This document shows, in pieces, positions 17,186 through 26,078 of a stretch of DNA of 64,000 bases. Origin of the DNA: JACQAP01 sp045810225 (lineage in GTDB: Bacteria; Pseudomonadota; Gammaproteobacteria; Burkholderiales; JACQAP01). How positions within the stretch are numbered: position 1 is the stretch's first letter; every line of letters starts with the position of its first letter. The stretch is taken from contig JBJMWI010000176.1 in NCBI GenBank assembly GCA_045810225.1, positions 50,530 through 114,529 of the forward strand, written 5' to 3'. The translations under genes and the position numbers were made by a program. The notes below the pieces were generated by a model, which saw only the letters and a list, made by a program, of their open reading frames with translations, was not told the origin of the DNA and did no database searches.

Positions 17186-19098
17186 GTTCCATTGCGGGAC
17201 TTTCAGATACCGATGCAGGAAAACGGGCCGCGCTGGAGCGCGCATGGGGCGATCGCCCGGGTTTGATCGGATGGCTAGCAAGCGTGGACCACAAGGCGAT
17301 CGCACGCCGTTTCCTGGTATCGGCATTCGGTTTTTTTGTTGCCGCCGGTCTGCTGGCGGCATTGATGCGACTGCAACTTGCCATTCCGAACAACACGCTG
17401 GTCGGCCCGGATTTGTACAACCAATTGTTCACGGTGCACGGCACCACGATGATGTTCATATTCGCGGTTCCTGTCATGCAGGCCATGGGCCTGTATCTGG
17501 TGCCGTTGATGGTTGGAACGCGCAACATCGCGTTCCCGCGCATGAACGCGTATGCGTACTGGCTCTATTTATTCGGCGGGCTGATGTTGTACGTCGCGCT
17601 CATTCTCAACGTTGGCCCGGATGCCGGATGGTTCAGTTATGTCCCTCTGGCCGGCCCTGAATATGGCACGGGCAAGCGTTCGGATTTCTGGGCGCAGCTG
17701 ATTACCTTTACGGAAGTATCTTCGCTGCTGGTTGCGGTTTCGATCATTACTACCGCATTCAAACTACGCGCTCCCGGCATGGCGCTGCATCGGCTGCCGC
17801 TGTTCGTATGGGCGCTTGTAGTGACCTCTTTCATGATCCTGTTCGCAATGCCGGCCGTGATGTTTGCCAGCACGGCATTGATCACCGACCGGCTCGTCGG
17901 CACGCATTTCTACAACCCGGCCGAAGGCGGTGATGCCCTGCTGTGGCAGCACCTGTTTTGGTTCTTCGGACATCCCGAGGTGTACATCATTTTCATTCCT
18001 GCGTTGGGCATGATGTCGTCCATCATTGCGACTTTTTCGCGCCGGCCCATCTTCGGTTATGTCGCCATGGTCATGGCGCTGATCGCGACCGCGTTTCTCG
18101 GCTTTGGTTTGTGGGTACATCATATGTTTGCCACGAATGTGCCGGAGCTTGGCAAGAGCTTCTTCACCGCGGTCAGCATGATGATCGCGATCCCGAGCGC
18201 ATTGCAGATTTTCTGCTGGATTGCGACACTGTGGACCGGCCGGATCAATTTCCGCACGCCATTGCTATTTGTACTTGCTTTCTTCGTGATCCTGCTGCTT
18301 GGGGGATTCACCGGACTGATGCTTGCTGCCGTGCCACTTGACCTGCAGGTGCACGATACTTATTTTGTCGTTGCACATCTGCACTACGTGTTGATCGGCG
18401 GTGCGGTGTTTCCCCTGTTCGGTGCATTCTATTTCTGGTTCCCTAAGATTACCGGACGTCTCATGAACGAAAAGCTCGGGCACTGGAATTTCTGGCTGTT
18501 TTTTGTCGGTTTCAATGTTGCGTTCTTCCCGATGCATTATCTGGGTCTGCAAGGCATGCCGAGGCGCGTATATACCTATCCTGCCGATATGGGCTGGGGA
18601 ACACTGAATTTCGTTGCGACCATGGGCGCGATAATGATTGCGGTGAGCGTCCTGCTGTTCATCATCAACGTAGTGCGCAGCCTGCGTTCCGGAACCCGCG
18701 CCGGCGACAATCCGTGGGGCGCGGCAACATTGGAGTGGGCGGTCCCTTCCCCGCCACCGCCCTACAATTTTGCGAACATCCCGGTTGTTGGCGGTCGTGA
18801 ACCGCTTTGGGAAACAGGTGGCATCAGCGGACATGTGGAAGGCTTATCCTGCAAGTCGCCCGAGTTGCTGATTACACGCGTACTGGACGGTTCACCGGAT
18901 CACCGTCAGCTGTTTCCGGCTCCATCGATTTGGCCGTTTGTAAGCGCGGTCGCCACGACGGCTTTGTTCATCGCCAGTATCTTTTCTCCATGGGCGGTGG
19001 TTTGGGGCAGCATTCCGGTAGCCATCGCGCTCACGGCCTGGTTCTGGCCGGACCGGCGTGAAACTGAAGAACATCAGACACTGGAGCGCCGCCCGTGA
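17182..19098 (+). CDS. ctaD: Cytochrome c oxidase subunit I with altered proton-channel residues
   Basis: This 638-residue haem-copper oxidase core has 12 or more helices. Ligands are present: H86 and H401 for haem a, H399 for haem a3, and H264, H313 and H314 for CuB, with the cross-linked Y268 in GHPEVY. E266 of the D pathway is kept. The D-channel entry aspartate (D132 in Rhodobacter numbering) is N115 in GTRNIAFPR. The K-channel lysine (K362) is Q342 in SALQIF. The C-terminus carries two extra hydrophobic segments. It reduces O2 to water in the inner membrane; whether it pumps protons is doubtful. Overlaps of 4 bp couple it to coxB and the subunit III gene. Confidence 0.95.
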   Translation: MSSIAGLSDTDAGKRAALERAWGDRPGLIGWLASVDHKAIARRFLVSAFGFFVAAGLLAALMRLQLAIPNNTLVGPDLYNQLFTVHGTTMMFIFAVPVMQAMGLYLVPLMVGTRNIAFPRMNAYAYWLYLFGGLMLYVALILNVGPDAGWFSYVPLAGPEYGTGKRSDFWAQLITFTEVSSLLVAVSIITTAFKLRAPGMALHRLPLFVWALVVTSFMILFAMPAVMFASTALITDRLVGTHFYNPAEGGDALLWQHLFWFFGHPEVYIIFIPALGMMSSIIATFSRRPIFGYVAMVMALIATAFLGFGLWVHHMFATNVPELGKSFFTAVSMMIAIPSALQIFCWIATLWTGRINFRTPLLFVLAFFVILLLGGFTGLMLAAVPLDLQVHDTYFVVAHLHYVLIGGAVFPLFGAFYFWFPKITGRLMNEKLGHWNFWLFFVGFNVAFFPMHYLGLQGMPRRVYTYPADMGWGTLNFVATMGAIMIAVSVLLFIINVVRSLRSGTRAGDNPWGAATLEWAVPSPPPPYNFANIPVVGGREPLWETGGISGHVEGLSCKSPELLITRVLDGSPDHRQLFPAPSIWPFVSAVATTALFIASIFSPWAVVWGSIPVAIALTAWFWPDRRETEEHQTLERRP

Positions 19099-19712
19099 AT
19101 CCTGCCGCTGGCGATGCAACACAAATCGTCGATGCCTCCGCGCTTCCCAGCCATGCCTTCGGCCATCGCAGCATGATGTGGTGGGGTGTCATGGGTATGA
19201 TTGCGATAGAAGGCACGGTCTTCGCGCTGGCGATTGCAGTTTATCTATACGTTCGCAAGGATTTCACCGAATGGCCGCCGGTCGCACGGCCGCCGGAGCT
19301 GTTTTGGGGAACGCTGAATACGCTCATCCTGATTGTCAGCATGGTTCCCAACCAGTGGGCAAAGCGCGCGGCCGAGCGTTATGACGCCCGTAAGGTTAAA
19401 TGGGCGCTGGTCGTCTGCCTGATTTTTTCAGCGGCGTTCCTGGCGGTGCGAGTACTCGAGTTCAGCAGCCTGAACACCCGCTGGGATACTAACGCCTACG
19501 GATCCGCGATCTGGATGCTGTTGGGCCTGCATACCCTGCACCTGCTGACCGATACTTACGATACCGCAGTATTGACTGCGCTGATGTGGTTTGGTCCGGT
19601 AGAAGACAAGCGTTTCGTCGATGTTAGCGAGAGCGCGGTGTACTGGTATTTCGTTGTCATTGCCTGGCTGCCGATCTATGCGATCATCTATTTCGGCGCG
19701 CGCCTGCTGTAG
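19095..19712 (+). CDS. coxC: Cytochrome c oxidase subunit III
   Basis: This 205-residue membrane protein with five predicted helices is the short form of subunit III. Typical segments are MGMIAIEGTVFALAIAVYLY (about residues 33-52), where the glutamate is the conserved acid of helix III, LLGLHTLHLLTD and the final YWYFVVIAWLPIYAIIY. It shares 4 bp with ctaD. Subunit III stabilises subunit I and the oxygen path. It belongs to the same operon. Confidence 0.9.
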   Translation: MNPAAGDATQIVDASALPSHAFGHRSMMWWGVMGMIAIEGTVFALAIAVYLYVRKDFTEWPPVARPPELFWGTLNTLILIVSMVPNQWAKRAAERYDARKVKWALVVCLIFSAAFLAVRVLEFSSLNTRWDTNAYGSAIWMLLGLHTLHLLTDTYDTAVLTALMWFGPVEDKRFVDVSESAVYWYFVVIAWLPIYAIIYFGARLL

Positions 19713-19731
19713 GGGATCGGTGTCGGTGGGC

Positions 19732-20025
19732 ATGCTGGTCGCGCCTTGCGTACTGCTGCTCCAGTTGACAATCGCCTATGCCGTGGTGCACTTGAGTTGC
19801 GCAAACGGCCTGCCGGCTTCCGTTCTGCATTCGGTATTTGCCGCTGCATTGCTCGTTACGCTGCTGATGCTTGGGTTGGCATGGCATGCATGGCGCGTTG
19901 CGGTCACAGGGCATGAGCGCTTCCTGAATCAACTCAGTCTTGCACTGAGTGCGCTGGTTGTACTGGTGATAGCGGCGCAGTGGGTGACCGTCAGTATCCT
20001 TCAGCCATGCGTTTCGTCTTTGTAA
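19732..20025 (+). CDS. Small three-helix membrane protein of the oxidase operon
   Basis: This 97-residue hydrophobic protein has about three membrane segments (VLLLQLTIAYAVVHL, SVFAAALLVTLLMLGLAW, LALSALVVLVIAAQWVTV). I do not recognise a family. It lies between subunit III and ctaG and overlaps ctaG by 19 bp, so it is probably an accessory subunit or assembly factor. GTG codons at 19720 and 19726 are possible alternative starts, since an AGGGGA site precedes them. Confidence 0.65.
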   Translation: MLVAPCVLLLQLTIAYAVVHLSCANGLPASVLHSVFAAALLVTLLMLGLAWHAWRVAVTGHERFLNQLSLALSALVVLVIAAQWVTVSILQPCVSSL

Positions 20026-20885
20026 TAGCGGCGTTGTGCGCCGGGCAGGCGTATGCACACACGCTGGAAAGCATACGATCTTCGGGTCTGGAGTCATGGC
20101 TGGTGTGCCTGCTACTCGCAGCGGCTGGGCTGTATGCAATTGGAGTGCGCCGGCTTTGGCTGGCAGCTGGACCAAACCGCGGCGTTACGTCCTATCGAAT
20201 CGCTGCTTTTGCGGGCGGGTGGACGGTGCTCACGCTGGCGTTGATGCCACCGCTCGATCCACTGGGCGCAAAGCTGTTCAGTGCGCATATGCTGCAGCAC
20301 GAATTGTTGATGCTGGTCGCCGCGCCGCTACTGGTAGCGGGAAGTCCCCTGGCCGTCTGGGCGTGGGCACTGCCGCTGCGCTGGCGCCGCTCGATCCCGC
20401 TCTTCACGCACGCGCGCGGATTTGCGGCCTTCTGGGCAACATTGACAGCCCCCCTTGCGGCTTGGCTTCTGCACGCGGCGGCTATCTGGCTTTGGCATGT
20501 TCCCGGGTTGTTCACCGCTGCCCTGGAACATGAAGGCATTCACGTCCTGCAGCATTTCAGCTTTCTGTTTTCAGCGCTGGTGTTCTGGTGGGCGGCAACA
20601 CGCACAACATCCCCGGCCGGCACAGCAGCCTGCATATTTTCTTTGTTTACCACCATGGTCCATACCGGCGCGTTGGGTGCGCTGCTGGTATTTGCGCCAA
20701 GCACGTGGTATCCCGTCTACGGATCCGCGTCACTACCGTGGGGGCTTCAACCATTGGAAGATCAGCAACTCGGCGGGCTGATCATGTGGATTCCGGGTGG
20801 TCTGGTGTATGCCGGCGTGGCCATTGCACTGATGGCACGCTGGCTGAATATGCATTCGCGGTCCGGCCTGCAACGGCCGGCATAG
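20007..20885 (+). CDS. ctaG: caa3-type cytochrome oxidase assembly protein CtaG
   Basis: This 292-residue polytopic protein has about seven helices and the caa3_CtaG family signature histidines: AHMLQHELLML (about residues 94-104), IWLWHVPGLF, HVLQHFSFLFSA and TTMVHTGALGALL. It is thought to deliver copper or assist CuB insertion in caa3 oxidases; this family differs from the Cox11-type CtaG. The final gene of the operon, it ends 2 bp before the convergent methyltransferase stop. The 19-bp overlap with the preceding small gene implies coupling. Confidence 0.9.
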   Translation: MRFVFVIAALCAGQAYAHTLESIRSSGLESWLVCLLLAAAGLYAIGVRRLWLAAGPNRGVTSYRIAAFAGGWTVLTLALMPPLDPLGAKLFSAHMLQHELLMLVAAPLLVAGSPLAVWAWALPLRWRRSIPLFTHARGFAAFWATLTAPLAAWLLHAAAIWLWHVPGLFTAALEHEGIHVLQHFSFLFSALVFWWAATRTTSPAGTAACIFSLFTTMVHTGALGALLVFAPSTWYPVYGSASLPWGLQPLEDQQLGGLIMWIPGGLVYAGVAIALMARWLNMHSRSGLQRPA

Positions 20886-20887
20886 AT

Positions 20888-21922
20888 CTACCGCGGTGGT
20901 TCCGTCATGGCCGGTCTGGCCTCGATCACGCTCCACGGCGTGCCCGTAGCGATCACACGCTGCAACTCGAAGCCCGACTCGCGCAGCAAGCCACGGTATT
21001 CGGATTCGGTGCGCTCCTTGCCACCGTGGTTCGTCATCATCATATGCAGATCGATGAGCTTGGCCGACGAGGGCTCGTTGCCCGGTGGCACAATGCGTTC
21101 GCAGATCAGCAGGCGCGCATCGGGCGACATTGCCTTGCGGCAATTGCCGAGTATCGCTGCGCATTCTGCATCGCCCCAATCGTGCAAGACATGCTTCATG
21201 AAGTAGGCGTCCGTGCCAGGTGGTACTGCTTCGAAGAAACTGCCTGCGGAAAATTCACAGCGCTGCGTCAAGCCCTGCGCCGCGATAAAAGCGCGCGCGC
21301 GTAGCGCAACGTGCGGCAGATCGAACACGATGCCGCGCAGTTGCGGTGTGGTCTTGAGGATGGCGCAAAGCGCCGAGCCGGTTCCGCCGGCAACATCGAG
21401 CACGCTGGTAAAACCGGAGAAATCGTAAGCTTCGGCGACGGCGGCGTTGGTGGTTGATGAGGCGCTCGCCATGGCACGATCGAACATCGCAGCGGTATCG
21501 GCATGGCTTTGCAGAAAATCGAAAAACGTTTCGCCATAGATATGCTCGAATGGCGCCTCGCCCGAACGCACCGCGTGAAGTATGCCTTCCCACGAGCGCC
21601 ATGAGGTTTCATCACCGAACAGCAATACCAGGTCGCGCAGTGAACCGGGCACATCACTGCGCAAGAGTTCTGATAACGCCGTGTTCATGAAACGATGGTC
21701 TTCGTCCTCGCGAAAGACCTGCGACGCCGCCAGTACGCGCAGCACCCGGTAGAGCGACGGAGCATGCGCGCCGACGGCCTGCGCAAGCTCTTCGATGGTT
21801 TTGCTGCCGGCGCTCAACACGCCGGCGACATCGAGCGCGGCAACCGCATACAACGCACGCGAGGTGAAATACTGCGTGATCATGCCGCGCATTAGCGCGG
21901 CGTCTTCAGCGGCGTGCGACAT
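20888..21922 (-). CDS. SAM-dependent O-methyltransferase (plant-type/acetylserotonin family)
   Basis: This 344-residue protein has an N-terminal winged-helix dimerisation domain (ELAQAVGAHAPSLYRVLRVLAA, about residues 45-66) and a C-terminal Rossmann domain. The SAM site is VLDVAGGTGSAL (about 170-181), FDLPHV marks the second strand, and the catalytic histidine is probably in KHVLHDW. Such enzymes methylate hydroxyl groups of aromatic or polyketide substrates. It starts 3 bp after the serine hydrolase stop and is the last gene of the minus-strand cluster. The substrate is unknown. Confidence 0.88.
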   Translation of the reverse strand: MSHAAEDAALMRGMITQYFTSRALYAVAALDVAGVLSAGSKTIEELAQAVGAHAPSLYRVLRVLAASQVFREDEDHRFMNTALSELLRSDVPGSLRDLVLLFGDETSWRSWEGILHAVRSGEAPFEHIYGETFFDFLQSHADTAAMFDRAMASASSTTNAAVAEAYDFSGFTSVLDVAGGTGSALCAILKTTPQLRGIVFDLPHVALRARAFIAAQGLTQRCEFSAGSFFEAVPPGTDAYFMKHVLHDWGDAECAAILGNCRKAMSPDARLLICERIVPPGNEPSSAKLIDLHMMMTNHGGKERTESEYRGLLRESGFELQRVIATGTPWSVIEARPAMTEPPR

Positions 21923-21925
21923 GAG

Positions 21926-23122
21926 TCAACTTGCCGAGCGGTAGATCGCGGTTTCGAAGTCGAGATACATCGGCAGCGATTTCTTGTCTGCAAATGGCAG
22001 GATTTGGGTCAGATACACACCGGCAATGTGCTTCACCGGATCGATCCAGAAATAGCAGTTCGACAAGCCGCCCCATGCCATGCTTCCGGCAGAGCGGCCG
22101 GTCGGGGCCTCATCATGGTTGATCATAAAGCCGAAGCCCCAACCTTTCGGCACGCCTGGGAAAAATTCTGCGTCGTTGGAACGAGCAGCATTCGTGCTCA
22201 CCATGCGCTCCACGTGCAAGTCGCCGATCTGGTTACGGCACATCAGTTCCAGTGTTTCGGTTTTCAGAATGCGAGTGCCGCTACCAAGGCCGCGGTTCAG
22301 AATCATGCGCATGAAAGCCGCGTAATCCGGTGCGGTGGAATACAGGCCGCCTCCCCCCAATTCGAATTCCGGCGACTGCGGTACCTCATAGTCCCCAGCG
22401 ACCAGCACACCGCGTGCATTGCGCTCATGCAGCCGTGACAAACGCGACCGCATCGACGGCGTAATGCGAAAGCCCGTGCTCTCCATGCCAAGGGGCCCGA
22501 ACAAGTTGTCTCTCAGATAGGCGCCGAGCGTCATGCCACTCGCGCCTTCGATAACCTTGCCCACCCATTCGATGTTGATGCCGTAGTTCCACCTTTCGCC
22601 GGGATCAAACAGCAGCGGCAGCCGCAATGCGGCGTTCTCGCAAGTCGCCGTGCCAGGCAGATTCATCAGTTGCATGTAGCGCGCGAGCGGCGCGTTCCAC
22701 ATGCCATAGCCGTAGCCGGATGTATGATTCAGCAATTGACGCAAGGTAATCGGCCGCTTCGGCGCCCGCAGGCGCGGCGCGCCAGACGAATCAAAGCCTT
22801 CCAGCACTTGCACCCGGGCCAGCTCCGGCGCCCAACGCGCTGCAGGTTCGTCGAGTTGCAGCCGCTGCTGCTCCACCAGTTGCATGGCTGCGATGCTGGT
22901 AAGCGGCTTGGTCATCGATGCAATCCATCCCACCGTATCGAGTTCCATGGCGTCGTCGCTTCCAAGTCGGCGGCTACCGAAAGCGCCCTCGTAAACGGTA
23001 GTGTTTCCGGCAATTGCCATGGCGACCACGCCCGGCACCTTGCCCGCGTCGGTCGCACGCCGAAACATGGCATCGAGCTGCCGCGCAAGCGATGCGGAGC
23101 TGCGATGAACGATGGCGCTCAT
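21926..23122 (-). CDS. Class C beta-lactamase-type serine hydrolase (esterase-like)
   Basis: This 398-residue protein without an evident signal peptide has the SxxK motif at S69-K72 (ASMTK). NHTSGYGYG and RWNYGINIEW surround the position of the Tyr motif, and WGGLSNCYFWIDP lies near the C-terminus. Cytosolic members of this family (EstB-like) are esterases or transesterases rather than antibiotic-resistance enzymes. The start overlaps the crotonase stop by 4 bp, so it belongs to the CoA-enzyme cluster and probably acts on an ester intermediate there. Confidence 0.88.
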   Translation of the reverse strand: MSAIVHRSSASLARQLDAMFRRATDAGKVPGVVAMAIAGNTTVYEGAFGSRRLGSDDAMELDTVGWIASMTKPLTSIAAMQLVEQQRLQLDEPAARWAPELARVQVLEGFDSSGAPRLRAPKRPITLRQLLNHTSGYGYGMWNAPLARYMQLMNLPGTATCENAALRLPLLFDPGERWNYGINIEWVGKVIEGASGMTLGAYLRDNLFGPLGMESTGFRITPSMRSRLSRLHERNARGVLVAGDYEVPQSPEFELGGGGLYSTAPDYAAFMRMILNRGLGSGTRILKTETLELMCRNQIGDLHVERMVSTNAARSNDAEFFPGVPKGWGFGFMINHDEAPTGRSAGSMAWGGLSNCYFWIDPVKHIAGVYLTQILPFADKKSLPMYLDFETAIYRSAS

Positions 23123-23901
23123 TTTCCCTTGAACACGGGTGCGCGCTTTTCCATGAACGCCCTTCGACCTTCGATGTAGTCTTCGCTCTGCATGCAGCGG
23201 CTAACCGCTGCTTCGGCGCCCGCGAAATGACCTTGCGGTTCTGTCAGGGCATTGATGACCGTCTTGGACGCAGCCATAGTCAGTGGCGCATTACCTGCCA
23301 GTTCGGTGACTGTTTTTGCCACGTAAGTGTCGAGCTCGCTATCCGGCAGCACGCGATTGACCAGGCCGATTCTGAGCGCTTCCTGTGCGTCATAACGGCG
23401 CGCACTGAACATGATCTCGCGCGCGTGCGCATGGCCGACCGTGGCGACCAGCCGGCCGGTGCCATGGACGCCATAACCCAGTCCGAGCCGCGCGGCCGGA
23501 ACCGCGAAGCGGCTGGAGGCATCCGCGTAGCGCAGGTCGCACGACAGCGCGACCGCCAGTCCACCGCCGACACAAAAACCATGGATCAACGCGATCACCG
23601 GCTTCGGCACGGATTCGATAGCGTAATGCGCAGCCGAAGTTACGGCTTCGTATTCCTTGACGTCGCTTTCGCTTGCGCGGTTGCCTTCGAATTCCGAGAT
23701 GTCTGCTCCGGCGGCGAAGGCAGCCATCCCTTCGCCGCGGATCACGATGCAACGAATGGACGCGTCCGCATGGAATTGCGCGATCGCTATTGGTATCGCC
23801 CGCCACATTTCCGCGCCGATCGCATTACGACGCTCGGGATTGTCCAGCACCAAACGGCCCACCGGCCCATCGCGTTCCACGCGCAGCCTGCCCTTGCTCA
23901 T
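23119..23901 (-). CDS. Crotonase (enoyl-CoA hydratase/isomerase) superfamily protein lacking both catalytic Glu
   Basis: This 260-residue crotonase fold has the oxyanion-hole segments AFAAGADISEF (about residues 61-71) and GFCVGGGLAVALSCD (108-122). The alignment to rat enoyl-CoA hydratase is gapless here: E144 of GGGCE corresponds to A116 and E164 of GQPE to A136. Both hydratase acids are missing, so a simple hydratase is unlikely; other crotonases do isomerase, decarboxylase, thioesterase or C-C lyase chemistry with other residues. A strong AAGGAGA site supports the start. It sits between the CoA-transferase and serine hydrolase genes. Confidence 0.88.
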   Translation of the reverse strand: MSKGRLRVERDGPVGRLVLDNPERRNAIGAEMWRAIPIAIAQFHADASIRCIVIRGEGMAAFAAGADISEFEGNRASESDVKEYEAVTSAAHYAIESVPKPVIALIHGFCVGGGLAVALSCDLRYADASSRFAVPAARLGLGYGVHGTGRLVATVGHAHAREIMFSARRYDAQEALRIGLVNRVLPDSELDTYVAKTVTELAGNAPLTMAASKTVINALTEPQGHFAGAEAAVSRCMQSEDYIEGRRAFMEKRAPVFKGK

Positions 23902-23960
23902 GCGTTCTCCTTCGCTTGCTGTATTTTCCGCTTAGCACTCCGACTGCAATGCCGTCGTTC

Positions 23961-25136
23961 TCAGATCACGTTCGCGTCGCGCAACGCAGCGATGTCTGCG
24001 TCGTCATAACCAATTTCCCGCAAGATTTCCTGGTTGTGTTCGCCGGCCAGGCCAACGGTGCGTTTCATGCGCGCCGGAGTACGGGACAACTTGATTGCGG
24101 GGCCAACCAGCATCATGTCCCCGCCTTCCGGAATCGGTACCTCAACTGCCATGCCGAGATGTTTGACTTGGTCATCCTGGAACACTTCGTTGAGCTTGTA
24201 GATTGGCCCGCAAGGAACGCCAGCCTTTGCCAGCAGTTCTATCAATACCGCGGACGCGTAACGGCGCGTGTGGGCGGCAATGGCCGCGTTGAGGGCAATG
24301 CGGTTGTGCGAGCGCAATTGCGCATTCGCATAGTTCGCATGTTTCGCCAGGCCCGGATCACCGAACGCCTCGCACATGCGCGCGAATATGGGATTGCCGG
24401 CTGCGGCGATATTGACGAAGCCATCCTCGGTCGGATAAACGCTGGTCGGCATCGAGGTGGGATGGTCGTTGCCAGCCTGTGCCGGCACTTCACCTTCGAC
24501 CAGCCAGCGCGCGGCCTGGAAGTCCATCATCGCGATCATCGATGTGAGCAGTGAACTCTGCACCCACTGCCCTTTTCCGGACCGGCTGCGCTCCTGCAGG
24601 GCAATCAAAATGCCGAGCGCGGCGAACAAACCGGCGCTCAAATCGGCAACCGGAATGCCCGCGCGTACAGGTCCTTGCCCAGGCAAGCCCGTGACCCACA
24701 TGAGCCCGCCCATTCCCTGCGCGACCTGGTCGAATCCCGCGCGGTCGCGGTACGGCCCGTCCTGGCCGAATCCCGAGATGCTGGCGTAAATCAGTTTCGG
24801 ATTTTCTTTGGCGAGCGTCTCATAATCGATGCCGAGCTTGTGCTTCACGTCCGGGCGATAATTCTCGACTAGCACATCCGATATCCTTGCCAGCCGCTTG
24901 AGGACCTCCACGCCGCGCGGATGTTTCAGATTCAGTGTCAGCGAACGTTTGTTCCGATGCAGATTATGAAAGTCCGAGCCGGTGCGCGGGCCGAGAATAT
25001 CCTCGCCGTCCTGCGCAGGCATTTCAATCTTGATGACATCTGCGCCCCAGTCAGCAAACTGCTTTACGCAAGTCGGACCGGCGCGGACGCGCGTCAGGTC
25101 AATCACTCGCAAATGGGAAAGAGCTTCAGTAACCAC
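23961..25136 (-). CDS. CaiB/BaiF family (class III) CoA-transferase
   Basis: This 391-residue protein shows the interlocked-dimer family pattern: LRVIDLTRVRAGPTCVKQFADWGADVIKIE, LHRNKRSLTLNLKHPRG, VLVENYRPDV and a central AGLFAALGILIAL. The start is GTG. The usual catalytic aspartate (D169 of formyl-CoA transferase) aligns with T198 in VQSSLLTSM, so either another residue acts or the mechanism differs. Such enzymes move CoA between organic acids without free intermediates. It probably activates the acid that the crotonase then handles. Confidence 0.9.
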   Translation of the reverse strand: MVTEALSHLRVIDLTRVRAGPTCVKQFADWGADVIKIEMPAQDGEDILGPRTGSDFHNLHRNKRSLTLNLKHPRGVEVLKRLARISDVLVENYRPDVKHKLGIDYETLAKENPKLIYASISGFGQDGPYRDRAGFDQVAQGMGGLMWVTGLPGQGPVRAGIPVADLSAGLFAALGILIALQERSRSGKGQWVQSSLLTSMIAMMDFQAARWLVEGEVPAQAGNDHPTSMPTSVYPTEDGFVNIAAAGNPIFARMCEAFGDPGLAKHANYANAQLRSHNRIALNAAIAAHTRRYASAVLIELLAKAGVPCGPIYKLNEVFQDDQVKHLGMAVEVPIPEGGDMMLVGPAIKLSRTPARMKRTVGLAGEHNQEILREIGYDDADIAALRDANVI

Positions 25137-25156
25137 GGTCAGCCCCGATCAAAATA

Positions 25157-26011
25157 TCAAGTTACCGCGGCTCCGACCGGCCAGCGACCCGCCTCGACCT
25201 GATGGAAAAAATCTTCCAGCAGCCGGTTGAACAGTGCCGGATCTTCGAGGTTCGTCATGTGGCCGCTGTTCGGCAATACGACCAGCCCGGCCGTCGGAAT
25301 GGTTCGCTTCATCATCACCGAAGGCTCGAGCACGGCATCGTCTTCATCTCCGGCGACGATTAGTGTAGGCACCGCGATGCGCGCCATTTCGGCTGTCAAG
25401 TCGTACAGGGAAGGACGGCGCGCCTGGTAGCCCAGCATGGTATTGGCGGAGCCTTGCGCTGAATGTTCGGAAAACTGGCGCACGAACTGCGCGAAACCGC
25501 GCGCATCTTTGTCCCGGAGTTGCAGCCGGGACGGTCCGTGCCCGTACGTCGCGGCAACATGGGCCATGCCGTGCTGGAGCATTGACTTTGCGAGTTCTCG
25601 GGACTGCGCCTGAAATTGCGCATAGTGCGACGGATGCGCGCCATAGCCGCAGCCTGCGACGACCAGGGACAATGCCCGCGGTGCATATGTCATACCGAAA
25701 TGCAGCGTAGCGAAACCGCCCATGGAATTGCCGACCACATGCGCGCGATCGATCACCAACGCATCCAGCACTGCGCGGATATCGTCGCGCGCACGCTGCT
25801 GGGAATAGCGCTCGACATCGTCCGGCACATCCGACGGCGGATAGCCGCGCGCGTTATAGGCGATGCAGCGATAGCGGCGCGAGAAATGATGCAGTTGCGG
25901 TTCCCAGGTGCGCCAATCGCCCGCAAACTCATGCACAAATACGATGGGAGTACCCGAACCGGCCTCCTCGTAGTGCAGCTTGACACCATCGTCCGTGGTC
26001 AGAAAAGGCAT
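25157..26011 (-). CDS. Alpha/beta hydrolase
   Basis: This 284-residue alpha/beta hydrolase has the nucleophile elbow GNSMGG (S96), the HEFAGDW oxyanion region (about residues 27-33), the acid in AGDEDDAV and the final histidine in NSGHMTNLE. No signal peptide is seen. The sequence type resembles enol-lactonases and carboxylesterases acting in aromatic or cyclic acid catabolism. It lies 20 bp before the CoA-transferase gene, so it may open a lactone or ester whose acid product is then coupled to CoA (inference). Confidence 0.88.
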   Translation of the reverse strand: MPFLTTDDGVKLHYEEAGSGTPIVFVHEFAGDWRTWEPQLHHFSRRYRCIAYNARGYPPSDVPDDVERYSQQRARDDIRAVLDALVIDRAHVVGNSMGGFATLHFGMTYAPRALSLVVAGCGYGAHPSHYAQFQAQSRELAKSMLQHGMAHVAATYGHGPSRLQLRDKDARGFAQFVRQFSEHSAQGSANTMLGYQARRPSLYDLTAEMARIAVPTLIVAGDEDDAVLEPSVMMKRTIPTAGLVVLPNSGHMTNLEDPALFNRLLEDFFHQVEAGRWPVGAAVT

Positions 26012-26078
26012 TGTCCAAGATCCAGGCTGAAGGTTGCCAGTCTAGCGCACTGACGGATGAATCCAGGCAGGTGTCGGC

